From Sphingomonas azotifigens NBRC 15497 (lineage in GTDB: Bacteria > Pseudomonadota > Alphaproteobacteria > Sphingomonadales > Sphingomonadaceae): a stretch of 64,000 nt of DNA. The first letter of the stretch is position 1; every line of letters starts with the position of its first letter. The stretch covers positions 26,611 through 90,610 of the forward strand of contig NZ_BCTR01000019.1 of NCBI RefSeq assembly GCF_002091475.1. Direction: 5' to 3'. Shown here one piece after another: positions 51,712-62,018 of this stretch. The translations under genes and the position numbers were made by a program. The notes below the pieces were generated by a model that was given only the letters and a program-made list of their open reading frames with translations, ran no database searches and was not told where the DNA came from.

Positions 51712-52356
51712 TCAGCCGATCACGCGCCTCGCGAACGCCGTCGCCGCGGCCAATCCGTCCTGCCCGACGCTGTGTCCCACGCCGGGCGAGACGTGCGTTT
51801 CGACCGCGACGCCGTTGGCCGTCAGCGCCGTGGCGGCTAGGTCCATGGATCGGAACGGAACCACGTCATCCTCGGTCCCGTGGATGAGGAGCACGGGCGG
51901 CCGGCTGCGGATGTCGGCCTCGAGCCGGTCCGGCGCGACGAGCATGCCTGAGATGCCGACGATGCCCGCGACCGGATCTGCACGTCGCAGGCCGACGTGG
52001 AGCGCCATCATCGTTCCCTGGCTGAAGCCGACCAGCAGGAGCCGGTCGCTGGTCAGACCGGCGGCTTCGCGTTCTTGCGTGAGGAAGGCGTCCAGCCCAG
52101 GCGCGGCGGCGGCGGCACCGGCGGCGCGCTCGGCCATGGAGAAGGTCTCGATCGGCCACCACTGGTGGGCGGCTGCCATGCGCGGGATCATCGACGGGGC
52201 GTTGGGCGCCACGAATGCGGCGTCGGGCAGTGCGGGCTGGATCATGGTCGCTAGCGAGATGAGGTCGTCGCCGTTGGAGCCGTAGCCGTGGATGAGGATG
52301 ACGAGCGCGTCCGGCGCGGAGCCGGAGAGCGGGGCGAGGCGGGGTCCGTCGAGCAA
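51712..52356 (-). CDS. Alpha/beta-hydrolase (carboxylesterase/phospholipase family)
   Basis: About 214 aa, cytoplasmic. Serine esterase of the YpfH/carboxylesterase type: LVILIHGYGSNGDDLISLAT, nucleophile elbow LVGFSQGTMMAL, Asp in VLLIHGTEDDVVPF and His in HVSPGVGHSVG. The start is unclear: no ATG; a TTG at 52356 stands 9 nt after AAAGGA, which overlaps the end of the lysR gene. The two genes are therefore translationally linked. Confidence 0.82.
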   Translation of the reverse strand: MLDGPRLAPLSGSAPDALVILIHGYGSNGDDLISLATMIQPALPDAAFVAPNAPSMIPRMAAAHQWWPIETFSMAERAAGAAAAAPGLDAFLTQEREAAGLTSDRLLLVGFSQGTMMALHVGLRRADPVAGIVGISGMLVAPDRLEADIRSRPPVLLIHGTEDDVVPFRSMDLAATALTANGVAVETHVSPGVGHSVGQDGLAAATAFARRVIG

Positions 52357-52361
52357 GTCGT

Positions 52362-53363
52362 TCAGTCCTTTCGCTGGGCGGCCTTGGCGGACCGCTTCCG
52401 TGGTGTGGGTGCAGCCGTCGTCCTTGCAGTCGCTGCGGCTGCGGCCACCACTGCCGCCTCGGCATTGCGGGCAGCCGCCACTTCGCGCGCGAGGTCGATG
52501 AACGCGCGGAACGCGGCCGACGGGTTCCGACGGCTGGGATAGTATAGGCACAGCGGGGCGAGCGGCGGCGTCCAGTCCTCCAGCATCTGCACGAGCCGGC
52601 CGGACGCAACGTCGTCGCGGACGTCCGCCTCCATGAAGAAGCCGATGCCCATGCCATCGAGGACGGCGATGCGGGAGAGGCTGGCCTCGTCGAGCGTGAT
52701 CGGGCCCTGCACGTCGATCTGGACGGCCTCGCCGTCTTTCTCGAAATGCCAGCGGTATAGCGCGCCGTTGGGCAGGCGGATCCGCAGGCACGGATGCGCG
52801 AGCAGGTCGTTCGGCACGCGCGGCGTCGCGCGATCCTTCAGGAAATCCGGGGAGGCGACCACGGCGAACCGCCTCGCCGGCCCGAGCGGGATGGCTATGG
52901 TGTCGGTGGGGACCAGCTCCGCCGAACGGATACCGAGGTCGAAGCCCTCGGCCACGACGTCGACGAGCCGCCCCTCCGTGACGAGGTCGATGTGGACCCT
53001 GGGGTAACGCCGGAGGAATTCAAGAACGAGGGGGCCCAGTATCTCGCGGGCGGCGGTCGCGAAGGAATTGATGCGCAGGGTGCCAGAGGGCGTCTCCTGC
53101 TGCGAGCGCGCCGTGTTCATGGCGTCGTGGATGTTCTCGACCGCCGGCCCGATCTGGCCGACGAATGTCTTTCCGGCGTCCGTCAGGGAGACGCTTCGGG
53201 TGGTGCGGTTGAACAGCCGCACGCCGATCTGGCGCTCCAGCTTGCCGATCGCGTTGCTTAGCGCGGTCGTGGACATGCCGAGATCGACCGCCGCCGCGCG
53301 GAACGAGCCGCGATGGACGATGGCGAGGACCGCCTCCAGCTCAATCAGACCCGACCTAGCCAT
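52362..53363 (-). CDS. LysR-family transcriptional regulator
   Basis: 333 aa. N-terminal HTH ([58 protein letters not shown]) and a periplasmic-binding-like effector domain ([34 protein letters not shown]). The final ~35 residues are Ala/Lys/Arg-rich. It is divergent from the SnoaL/SDR pair and upstream of the esterase, and probably controls one or both. Confidence 0.92.
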   Translation of the reverse strand: MARSGLIELEAVLAIVHRGSFRAAAVDLGMSTTALSNAIGKLERQIGVRLFNRTTRSVSLTDAGKTFVGQIGPAVENIHDAMNTARSQQETPSGTLRINSFATAAREILGPLVLEFLRRYPRVHIDLVTEGRLVDVVAEGFDLGIRSAELVPTDTIAIPLGPARRFAVVASPDFLKDRATPRVPNDLLAHPCLRIRLPNGALYRWHFEKDGEAVQIDVQGPITLDEASLSRIAVLDGMGIGFFMEADVRDDVASGRLVQMLEDWTPPLAPLCLYYPSRRNPSAAFRAFIDLAREVAAARNAEAAVVAAAAATARTTAAPTPRKRSAKAAQRKD

Positions 53364-53480
53364 TGTCCCGTTTTCCGTGACACCACATCACAATCTATCC
53401 CGATTATCAGACCAGCCGTCCATCCATAATTTGCGTGGCGAGGGCGGCGCGAATGCTGCCGCCATGACTTGGAGGACATG

Positions 53481-53810
53481 ATGGTGATCGACATGCCAGC
53501 CGCGATCGCGGGATACTTCAAAGCGGACGGCGCGCGCGACGCGTCGGCCGTCGCCGACTGCTTCACCACCGATGGCGTCGTGCACGACGAGGGACACACG
53601 CACGTCGGTCGCGATGCGATCCGCGCTTGGACCGGGGACTATCTGGCGAAATACAACCCGACCGCCGAGCCGTTCGCGATCGACGAGGTTGATGGCCGCA
53701 CCGTCGTGACGAGCCATGTGTCCGGCGACTTCCCCGGCAGCCCCATCGACCTGCGCTTCATGTTCACGCTCGACGGCGACGCCATCTCCAGCCTGGAGGT
53801 GAAGCCGTGA
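53481..53810 (+). CDS. SnoaL-like (NTF2-fold) protein
   Basis: About 109 aa. A single NTF2-like domain: [53 protein letters not shown]. Such proteins are small hydrolases/isomerases or ligand-binding companions. GGAGG at 53471-53475 best fits the ATG at 53481 (5-nt gap), though TTG 53469 or ATG 53478 are possible. Its stop overlaps the GTG of the SDR gene, so the two form an operon. Confidence 0.8.
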   Translation: MVIDMPAAIAGYFKADGARDASAVADCFTTDGVVHDEGHTHVGRDAIRAWTGDYLAKYNPTAEPFAIDEVDGRTVVTSHVSGDFPGSPIDLRFMFTLDGDAISSLEVKP

Positions 53811-54580
53811 ACCCATTCGTGTCGCTGGAGGGCAAGCGGGCCCTGATCACCTCCGGCACGCGCGGTGCCGGGGCGGCGACCGTGGCCCTGTTGCGGGAAC
53901 TCGGCGCCCGCGTGCTCACGACCGCCAGGTCGAAGCCCGATGCGCTGCCGGAGGAACTGTTTGTCGCGGCCGACCTCACCACGGCGGAGGGCTGCGCGAC
54001 CCTCGCGGACGCTGTGCGCGAGCGGATGGGCGGTGTCGACATCATCGTGCACATGCTCGGCGGCTCGTCGGCACCGGCGGGCGGGTTCGCCGCGCTCGGG
54101 GAGGAGGAGTGGGCGCGGGAGATCAATCTGAACCTGATGCCGGCGGTCCGCCTCGACCGCGCGCTGCTGCCGGACATGGTGTCACGAGGCTCGGGCGTGG
54201 TCGTCCACGTGACCTCGATCCAGCATGTGATGCCGCTGCCCCAGGCGACGACCGGCTATGCGTCGGCGAAGGCGGCGCTCTCCACCTACAGCAAGAGCCT
54301 GTCGAAGGAGGTCTCGCCGGCCGGCGTTCGCGTCGTGCGGGTGTCGCCCGGTTGGATCGAGACCGAGGCGGTTACGGATTTCGTCGAGAGGATCGGCGGC
54401 GAGGCCGGGCCCGAGGAGGGGAGGCGGATCGTCATGGCGGCGCTCGGCGGCATCCCGCTCGGCCGGCCGTCGACACCGGCCGAGGTGGCGAACCTGATCG
54501 CTTTTCTCGCTTCGGATCGCGCCTCGAGCATCACCGGGACGGAATTCACGATCGACGGCGGCACCGTCCCGACGGCGTGA
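53807..54580 (+). CDS. Short-chain dehydrogenase/reductase
   Basis: 257 aa. Rossmann-fold oxidoreductase with the dinucleotide loop [17 protein letters not shown] (a variant of TGxxxGxG), the NAG-type strand [13 protein letters not shown], catalytic Ser in VTSIQHV, YxxxK in GYASAKAAL, and a C-terminal [16 protein letters not shown] start overlapping the SnoaL stop by 4 bp. The substrate is unknown. Confidence 0.9.
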   Translation: MNPFVSLEGKRALITSGTRGAGAATVALLRELGARVLTTARSKPDALPEELFVAADLTTAEGCATLADAVRERMGGVDIIVHMLGGSSAPAGGFAALGEEEWAREINLNLMPAVRLDRALLPDMVSRGSGVVVHVTSIQHVMPLPQATTGYASAKAALSTYSKSLSKEVSPAGVRVVRVSPGWIETEAVTDFVERIGGEAGPEEGRRIVMAALGGIPLGRPSTPAEVANLIAFLASDRASSITGTEFTIDGGTVPTA

Positions 54581-54613
54581 GCAATTGGCCGTGGTGGCCG
54601 GTCGGGTGCGTGG

Positions 54614-55374
54614 TCACCTCCGAGGGCGATTGATCGCTTGGGAGGCGATGGCGACTGCGGAGTGATCCTCACGCTTCGCAAGCACACCGGCTTCCTTCCG
54701 TTCGGAGTAACGGTCGACGAGCTGGGCGGCGTGTGGGCGCATGAGCACGGTCATCCGAACGAGCTCCTCCATCACGTCGACGATACGGTCATAATAGGCC
54801 GAAGGCCGCATGCGGTCGTCGTCGCCGAACTCCTTGTAGGCCATTGCGACGGACGACTGGTTGGGGATCGTGAACATCCGCATCCAGCGGCCGAGCAGGC
54901 GCAGCGTGTTGACGCTGTTGAAGGACTGCGATCCGGCCGACACCTGCATCACGGCGAGCGTCCGTCCCTGAGTGGGGCGCATGCCGCCCATCGACAGCGG
55001 AAGGTGATCGATCTGCGCCTTCATTACGCCGGTGATCTGGCCGTGCCGCTCGGGGCTGCACCAGACGTGGCCCTCGCTCCACATCGGCAGCTCGCGCAGT
55101 TCATGGACGGCGGGATGGTCGTCGCCGGCGGCCTGATCGGGCAGCGGCAGGTCGGAAGGATCGAAGATCCGGGTCTCCGCGCCGAACAGCGTGAGCAGGC
55201 GCGCTGCCTCCTCGACGCAGAGGCGCGAGAAGGAGCGCTCGCGTAGCGAGCCGTAGAGAAGCAGGATGCGCGGCGGCGGTTGATCGACGCCGAGGCCCAG
55301 CGCTGGCCGATCGATCACGAACGATCGGTCGAGGGCTGGAAGTCGGCCGGGATCCGCCAAGGTCCGAATGCGGC

Positions 55375-55378
<4 letters not shown>
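54614..55378 (-). CDS. arsH: ArsH, NADPH-dependent FMN reductase for organoarsenicals
   Basis: 254 aa. Flavodoxin-like enzyme with [20 protein letters not shown] (FMN phosphate loop), [40 protein letters not shown] and [20 protein letters not shown], all ArsH hallmarks. It oxidises trivalent organoarsenicals and generates reduced flavin. Last gene of the ars operon; overlaps acr3 by 4 bp. Confidence 0.94.
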
Positions 55379-56445
<1,067 letters not shown>

Positions 56446-56446
56446 G

Positions 56447-56872
56447 TCAGGCGATCCGCTTGCCGTCGGCGTCGACGACCTGCTCGCCGTCCTCCTTTGC
56501 GAAGGCGCCGCGCTGGGCGTCGGGCAGGATGTCCAGAACCGCCTCGGACGGACGGCAGAGCTTCACGCCGAGCGGGGTCACGACCAGCGGCCGGTTGATG
56601 AGGACGGGGTGCTCCATCATCGCGTCAACCAGCGCCTGGTCGGACAGCGTGGCGTCATCGAGACCGAGTTCGGCGTAGGGCGTGCCCTTCTCGCGCAGAA
56701 GGTCGCGCGGCGTCATGCCGGCGCGGTCGATCATGTCGACGAGCAGGGCGCGGGTCGGCGGTGTCTTGAGATACTCGACCACATGCGGCTCGACGCCCGA
56801 GTTGCGGATCAGCTCGAGCACGTTGCGCGACGTTGCGCAGGCGGGGTTGTGGTAGATGACGATGTCGATCAC
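56447..56872 (-). CDS. arsC: Arsenate reductase, glutaredoxin-coupled (ArsC)
   Basis: 141 aa. Catalytic Cys in IYHNPACATSRNVLELIRNS (the Cys-12 position of plasmid R773 ArsC) and the arginines that bind arsenate in VLINRPLVVTPLGVKLCRPS are present. It reduces arsenate to arsenite with glutathione and glutaredoxin. GTG start at 56872 with AAGGA upstream; the longer frame into the arsR end is not needed. Confidence 0.93.
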   Translation of the reverse strand: MIDIVIYHNPACATSRNVLELIRNSGVEPHVVEYLKTPPTRALLVDMIDRAGMTPRDLLREKGTPYAELGLDDATLSDQALVDAMMEHPVLINRPLVVTPLGVKLCRPSEAVLDILPDAQRGAFAKEDGEQVVDADGKRIA

Positions 56873-56883
56873 GGGCCGGTCCT

Positions 56884-57213
56884 TCAGCAGCAGGTCAATG
56901 CAGCGAGCAGCGGCTCGCACAGTTCGGCGCGGCCGCCGCAGCAGTCCTTGGCGAGGTAGGTCATGAGCTCGCGGAGCGTGTCGATCCCGGCACGCTGTAT
57001 CTGCAGTCGACCCCGCTTTTCAGCTGTGACGAGACCCGCCTTGGCCAGCACCGCGAGATGCGAGGAGAACGTGCTCTGCGTCAGCCCGCTCATATCCACC
57101 AGCGCGCCAGTGGAGAGACCGTCGGGCTCATATCTCACAAGCTGACGGAATGCTTTCAGTCGGGTCGGATGCGCAAGCGCAGCAAGGATGACCAAGGCCT
57201 GATCGTCATTCAT
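56884..57213 (-). CDS. arsR: ArsR, arsenite-responsive repressor
   Basis: 109 aa, winged helix of the ArsR/SmtB family ([40 protein letters not shown]). The classical alpha-3 CxC site is absent; instead Cys pairs lie in the C-terminus (C91-C92 in AKDCCGG, C99, and a final C108-C109), as in the Acidithiobacillus-type ArsR that binds As(III) with C-terminal Cys. First gene of arsR-arsC-acr3-arsH. Two dyads precede it. Confidence 0.92.
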   Translation of the reverse strand: MNDDQALVILAALAHPTRLKAFRQLVRYEPDGLSTGALVDMSGLTQSTFSSHLAVLAKAGLVTAEKRGRLQIQRAGIDTLRELMTYLAKDCCGGRAELCEPLLAALTCC

Positions 57214-57214
57214 C

Positions 57215-57274
57215 CATCGACTTTAATCGATGTAATCCCTGTCGGCAAGATGCATCGACTTTTTTCGATCGATG
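57215..57274. promoter_or_regulatory. Paired ArsR-type operator dyads
   Basis: Two related inverted repeats lie between arsR and msrB: CATCGACTTTAATCGATG (57215-57232) and CATCGA-N10-TCGATG (57253-57274), both opening with CATCGACTTT. The first lies against the arsR start codon, the second overlaps the likely divergent promoters. They are the natural binding sites for ArsR on both genes. Confidence 0.6.
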
Positions 57275-57326
57275 TCGGTCTTTCGCGTTGCCGCGCGATG
57301 CACCGCATTATGCGTATGGAGACCGC

Positions 57327-57677
57327 ATGACCGACTATCGCAAGACCGACGAGGCCGTCGCCGCGCTCACCCCGGAGCAGTTCTGGGTGCCCCAGGAGAG
57401 CGGGACCGAGCGCCCCGGCACTGGCGAGTATCTCAACAACAAGAAGCCCGGCATCTATGTGGACATCGTGTCTGGCGAGCCGCTGTTCGCCTCGTCGGAC
57501 AAGTATGAGTCCGGCTGTGGCTGGCCGAGCTTTACCAAGCCCATCGAGCCGGCCGACGTCGCAGAACTTCGTGACGTCAGCCACGGTATGGTCCGGACCG
57601 AGGTCCGTTCCGCCCGTGAATCGCCGAGACCCGCGCAACGTAGAGCACGGTGCTTGCTAGGTGATTGCCGGTTATGA
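57327..57677 (+). pseudogene. msrB: msrB, truncated methionine-(R)-sulfoxide reductase
   Basis: The first ~95 residues are normal MsrB ([68 protein letters not shown]). Family sequence then breaks off near 57610 and continues with 20 unrelated residues to the stop. The missing part holds the HLGHVF block and the catalytic Cys (RYCIN), so the product cannot be active. It is divergent from arsR and shares its operator region. The break lies about 120 bp before a tRNA attachment fragment, so the loss is probably linked to island insertion. Confidence 0.8.
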
Positions 57678-57732
57678 AATTTGCCCCAATTGGCAAACTG
57701 CATTCCGCTCGAAAAAATTCGCAGAAAACCGT

Positions 57733-57777
57733 TGGCGCGCCCGGCTGGATTCGAACCAGCGGCCCCAAGCTTAGAAG
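57733..57777 (-). other. 3' fragment of tRNA-Arg(TCT), island attachment site
   Basis: On the minus strand the last 45 nt of a tRNA are readable: anticodon loop CTTCTAA (anticodon TCT), 3' anticodon strand GCTTG, T-arm GCTGG-TTCGAAT-CCAGC, acceptor CGGGCGC, discriminator G and CCA. The 5' side (CACGT instead of CAAGC, no D-arm) does not pair, so this is not a working tRNA. Such 3' tRNA duplicates mark the end of an integrated element; the integrase is next to it. Confidence 0.75.
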
Positions 57778-57912
57778 ACGTGGTAAGAGGCTTCCGAGGA
57801 CGTCTGAAACTGTCTTTCTAGGAGAGAGGGAAGGGTACAGAAGATCCCCCAATATTGCGGAGTGTCTCATTTCCTGTTACCTAAAACGTTACCTGACGGA
57901 GCGATAGGTAAC

Positions 57913-59082
57913 ATGGCCAGGTTGACCGATACTCGCGTAGCCGCGTTGAAGCCGCCTGCGGTTGGACAGGCAGAATATCCTGACGATCTCGTCACCGGAT
58001 TGCGGCTCCGCATCGGAGCAGGTGGCCGGAAGGCATGGATCGTGCGAACGCGAGCGGGCACTAAGGTGCTCAATAAGACGCTCGGCACCTACCCGACGCT
58101 TGGCGTGGGCAAGGCGCGCGAAGAGGCCCGCAGGTTTCTTGAGGATTTGGCGACGACTGGCACGCCGCGAGTGAACCGGACGTTCGGTCAGCTGGCAGAG
58201 GATTGGTTGGACAAGGTAGCCAAGCCAAACAACCGCTCCTGGCAGCTGCAAAAGCGGCGCTTGGAGATCCACGTTCTGCCAAAGTGGGGTGACCGGAAAC
58301 TGGATACTATCCGCCGTGCGGATGTGCGCGAACTCATCGAGTCGATTGAGGGCGAGGTGTCGCCGAACCGGAACCTGACTTTGATCCGCACGCTTCTTCG
58401 ATATGCTGTCTCGCGGGACTGGATAGAGTCGTCACCAGCGGAGGCAATTGCCAAGCCGAAGATCGAGAATCCGCGCGATCGTGTCCTCGAGATGGATGAG
58501 GTGCGGCGCGTTTACGTTGGTGCAGACCTGCTCGGTTATCCTGCCGGTGGTTTCATCAAAATGCTTCTACTTACAGCACAACGCCGAACTGAGGTGGCGG
58601 AGATGCGCTGGGACCAGATCGATCTGGACGCAGGGGTTTGGGTGATTCCATCGGAATCGGCGAAGTCAGGCAGGCCGCATCTGGTGCCTCTTTCGGCTCT
58701 CGCAGTTCGGTTGCTCCGGTCCGTACCCAGGCTTGGGGATTACGTCTGGACCAGTGACGGCAATAGCCCGATCAGTGGTTTCGCAAAACTTAAGCAGCGG
58801 CTCGATGCTTTTCTCGCCGCATCTGGGGGCGCGTTGCAGCCATGGGTGCTCCACGATTTGCGCAGAACTGCGGCGACGCACATGGTGCGCTTGGGCGTCA
58901 CGGAGACAATCGTTGGTCGAGTGCTGAACCACGCCGTGCAGGGCATCACGGCGAGAGTCTACGCGCTTCACAGCTACGCTCCTGAGAAGCGGGAGGCGCT
59001 TGATCGCTGGGCCGCTGACGTTCATCGGGAAATGGAGGGATGTAGCCCGCTGTCCATTTCTGGTTCGGCCCATCCGCGGTGA
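57913..59082 (+). CDS. int: Tyrosine-type site-specific integrase (P4/phage family)
   Basis: 389 aa. An N-terminal arm-binding DUF4102-like domain (RLTDTRVAALKPPAVGQAEY, GLRLRIGAGGRKAWIVRTRA), core-binding SAM-like domain, then the catalytic domain with Arg in LLLTAQRRTEVAEMRWDQID, HxLR as LHDLRRTAATHM, and the late His/Tyr (VLNHAVQGITARVYALHSY). The ATG at 57913 is chosen; the longer frame runs through the attachment region. Codon usage and GC are lower than in the neighbours, fitting recent transfer. Confidence 0.92.
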   Translation: MARLTDTRVAALKPPAVGQAEYPDDLVTGLRLRIGAGGRKAWIVRTRAGTKVLNKTLGTYPTLGVGKAREEARRFLEDLATTGTPRVNRTFGQLAEDWLDKVAKPNNRSWQLQKRRLEIHVLPKWGDRKLDTIRRADVRELIESIEGEVSPNRNLTLIRTLLRYAVSRDWIESSPAEAIAKPKIENPRDRVLEMDEVRRVYVGADLLGYPAGGFIKMLLLTAQRRTEVAEMRWDQIDLDAGVWVIPSESAKSGRPHLVPLSALAVRLLRSVPRLGDYVWTSDGNSPISGFAKLKQRLDAFLAASGGALQPWVLHDLRRTAATHMVRLGVTETIVGRVLNHAVQGITARVYALHSYAPEKREALDRWAADVHREMEGCSPLSISGSAHPR

Positions 59083-59104
59083 ATTGATCATCGATCAGCC
59101 GAAC

Positions 59105-59392
59105 TTAGTTTACTATCTCCGCGAACGGGGCGTCGACACGATGTGGCATGCCGTCGTCACGCAGGAGGACGATCTTGCGCGCCTGTCTGCCGTACCGTTC
59201 CCCTGCGTCGCAAAGCCCCGCGAAGGGGCGCCCATGCATCTTCTCCCACCGATCGGCTGGTGCAGCAGTAGGTAGATTACCCAAGAACGCTGCGGCGGCT
59301 GGGGTGTCATAATGCGCCGGCTGCGCCCGATCGAGAGGGAAAATGATGTGCCTGCCCATGACCGTACGGGGCCAACGCCGCGTGCCTGACAC
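59105..59392 (-). CDS. Small hypothetical protein of the island
   Basis: 95 codons on the minus strand between the integrase and the ATPase gene, in a 355-bp interval otherwise without genes. The sequence (GRHIIFPLDRAQPAHYDTPA; KIVLLRDDGMPHRVDAPFAE) has a more protein-like composition than most shadow frames, but no family is recognised and no good Shine-Dalgarno is present. It may be a remnant. Confidence 0.3.
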   Translation of the reverse strand: MSGTRRWPRTVMGRHIIFPLDRAQPAHYDTPAAAAFLGNLPTAAPADRWEKMHGRPFAGLCDAGERYGRQARKIVLLRDDGMPHRVDAPFAEIVN

Positions 59393-59437
59393 GTCGCAAA
59401 TGCGGCTTGGCCTCTGTCGCGCCGGGCGCGGGCGGTC

Positions 59438-62008
59438 GTGACAGCACCCCCAGTCAGCATACCCCTGGAAGGTTTGAGCACCGAAGCGGCGGCGGCCCGG
59501 CTTCGCGAGGAAGGCCCGAACGAGCTGCCGCGTGCGGGGCAGCGCTCGCTGCTCCGCATCCTAGTCGAAGTCCTTCGCGAGCCGATGCTGGCGCTGCTGC
59601 TGCTCGGCGGCATCGCCTATCTGCTGCTCGGCGATCGTGCCGAGGCCCTGATCCTTCTGGCCTTCGCGACTTTTTCGGTGGTGGTCACCGTCGTCCAGGA
59701 AACCCGCACCGAGCATGTGCTCGAAGCGCTGCGCGACTTGTCCGCACCGCGCGCGCTGGTGCTTCGCGACGGTGTCCGCGTCCGCATTCCGGGACGCGAA
59801 GTGGTATGTGGCGATCTGATCGTCCTCGAACAGGGCGACCGGATAGCTGCGGACGCGATCCTGCTCGAAGCCGCCGATCTGCAGACCGACGAATCGCTGC
59901 TGACGGGCGAATCGCTGCCGGTGGGCAAGACCGCATCCGGCCCGGACAGCACCGACGCTGCCCGCCGGCCGGGCGGTGAAGGTCAGCCCTTTGTCTATTC
60001 GGGGTCGCTTGTTACGCGCGGCAGCGGGGTCGGGCGGGTACTGGCAACCGGCCCGCGCAGCGAGATTGGCCGGATCGGCCAGTCGCTCGCGACGCTCGAC
60101 ACCGACGCCCCGCGTCTGCGCCGCGAAACCGCCCGGCTGGTCGCCTGGTGCGGGATCGGCGGCGGCGTGATCGCCGCGCTCGTGGTGCTGCTCTACGGGC
60201 TGTTGCGCGGCGGCTGGATCGAGGCGGCGCTTGCCGGCATTGCGATCGGCATGTCGATGTTGCCGGAGGAGTTTCCCGTCGTGCTGACGGTGTTCCTCGC
60301 CATGGGCGCCTGGCGGGTGGGCAAGGTTGGCGTGTTGACACGGCGTGCCGCCGCCATCGAGGCACTTGGCTCGGCGACCGTGCTTTGCACCGACAAGACG
60401 GGCACGCTCACCGAAAATCGTATGTCGGTCGCCCGGCTGTGGCTGCCCTCTGGCGATACGATCCGCGTGCGCGGCGATGACGCGGTGCCGCCCGACTATC
60501 ACGCACTGATCGAAACTGCGGCGCTCGCCAGCGCCGTCGAGCCGAGCGACCCCATGGAAGTTGCGCTGCACGCGGCGCGTGCGCAGGTGCCAGCGTCCGG
60601 TCGTGGCGGCACCGTGGCACATGCCTATGCGCTCCGCCCTGAACTGCTCGCCATGTCGAACATCTGGGACGATGGCGAGCAACTTGCGCTCTGCGCCAAG
60701 GGCGCGCCGGAAGCGATCGCGACGCTGTGCCGGCTGGCGCCCGCGGATGCTGCGTCCATGGCGGCGGCGGTCGAGGCAATGGCGGCGGAGGGCATCCGCG
60801 TGCTCGCGGTTGCCAATGCCACGCCGAGCGACCGCAACTGGGCGGCGACCCAGCACGACTATGCCTATGCACTGGCGGGTCTGGTCGGGCTGGCGGACCC
60901 GTTGCGGACCAGCGTTCCCGCTGCGGTGGCGGAATGCCGGGCTGCAGGGATTCGCGTCGTGATGATCACGGGGGATTATGCAGCGACCGCACGCGCGATC
61001 GCGAACCAGGCGGGGATCGCCGCGGGGGATGTCCTCACCGGGGCCGACCTGGCGTCACTGGACGACGCTGCGCTCGCCGCGCGCCTCCGGAGTGTCACCG
61101 TCTTCGCGCGGATCATGCCCGAGCAGAAACTGCGGATCGTGCAGGCGTTCAAGGCCGATGGGGAAATCGTTGCGATGACCGGCGACGGTGTCAACGATGC
61201 CCCCTCGCTCAAGGCCGCGCATATCGGCATCGCGATGGGCAAGCGTGGCACCGACGTGGCGCGCGAAGCGTCGGCCATCGTCCTGCTCGACGATGATTTC
61301 GGGTCGATCGTCCGGTCGGTGCGGCTCGGCAGGCAGATTTATGACAATATCCGCAAAGCCATGGCCTTCATCTTCGCCGTGCATGTGCCGATTGCAGGGC
61401 TCGCGCTGCTGCCCTTGTTCTTCGGGCTGCCGATCCTGTTCGGGCCGATCCACATCGCGCTGCTGGAAATGGTGATCGATCCCGTATGTGCGCTGGTGTT
61501 CGAAGCCGAACCTGCGGAGGGCGACGTGATGCGGCGCCCCCCGCGTGCACCCGACGAGCCGCTCTTCTCGCTGCCAATGATCGCGTGGAGCGTCTTCCAG
61601 GGGTGCCTCGCCTTCGCGATGTTGGCGACGGTCTTCCTGGTCGAAACCTGGTCGGGCATGCCCGAGGCCGAACTGCGCGCGCTCATTTTCTTCGCCCTGA
61701 TCGCGGAGATCGTTGCACTGGTGCTGGTCAACCGTGCGTTCAGCGCCGCGCTCGGTACTGCACTCGTTCGGCATAACATGGCGCTGCGGTATATCGCCGC
61801 CGCGATCCTCGGCGTGACCGGGGTGATCCTGTTCGCTCCCTGGGCGCAGGCGCTGCTCAAATTCGGATCGATCGCATGGAGCGACATGGCCTTCGCCGTC
61901 GCGCTGGGCATCGCCTTGCTGCTCGCGCTCGAAAGCTGCAAGCCACGCCTCCGCGGGATCGCGCGTGCCGCATCCCGGCCGGCGCGCACGCGGGGCGGCG
62001 CTACGTGA
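59438..62008 (+). CDS. Cation-transporting P-type ATPase (P2/P3 type)
   Basis: 856 aa. N-terminal cation-ATPase domain (GLSTEAAAARLREEGPNELP), A-domain TGES in DESLLTGESLPVGK, TM4 motif MSMLPEEFPVVLTVF, phosphorylation site CTDKTGTLTENRMSV, hinge VAMTGDGVNDAPSLKAAHIG and six C-terminal TM helices. The PEEFP motif places it among the Ca2+/Mg2+/H+-type P2/P3 pumps of bacteria rather than the heavy-metal P1B class; the ion is not certain. GTG start at 59438. It lies within the island, in series with the AI-2E permease gene. Confidence 0.9.
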   Translation: MTAPPVSIPLEGLSTEAAAARLREEGPNELPRAGQRSLLRILVEVLREPMLALLLLGGIAYLLLGDRAEALILLAFATFSVVVTVVQETRTEHVLEALRDLSAPRALVLRDGVRVRIPGREVVCGDLIVLEQGDRIAADAILLEAADLQTDESLLTGESLPVGKTASGPDSTDAARRPGGEGQPFVYSGSLVTRGSGVGRVLATGPRSEIGRIGQSLATLDTDAPRLRRETARLVAWCGIGGGVIAALVVLLYGLLRGGWIEAALAGIAIGMSMLPEEFPVVLTVFLAMGAWRVGKVGVLTRRAAAIEALGSATVLCTDKTGTLTENRMSVARLWLPSGDTIRVRGDDAVPPDYHALIETAALASAVEPSDPMEVALHAARAQVPASGRGGTVAHAYALRPELLAMSNIWDDGEQLALCAKGAPEAIATLCRLAPADAASMAAAVEAMAAEGIRVLAVANATPSDRNWAATQHDYAYALAGLVGLADPLRTSVPAAVAECRAAGIRVVMITGDYAATARAIANQAGIAAGDVLTGADLASLDDAALAARLRSVTVFARIMPEQKLRIVQAFKADGEIVAMTGDGVNDAPSLKAAHIGIAMGKRGTDVAREASAIVLLDDDFGSIVRSVRLGRQIYDNIRKAMAFIFAVHVPIAGLALLPLFFGLPILFGPIHIALLEMVIDPVCALVFEAEPAEGDVMRRPPRAPDEPLFSLPMIAWSVFQGCLAFAMLATVFLVETWSGMPEAELRALIFFALIAEIVALVLVNRAFSAALGTALVRHNMALRYIAAAILGVTGVILFAPWAQALLKFGSIAWSDMAFAVALGIALLLALESCKPRLRGIARAASRPARTRGGAT

Positions 62009-62018
62009 GGATGTGCCC

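Noticed and set aside
57733..57810. Functional tRNA-Arg gene at the island boundary
   Set aside because: The 5' half has no D-arm and the anticodon stem does not pair, so only a 3' fragment is present.
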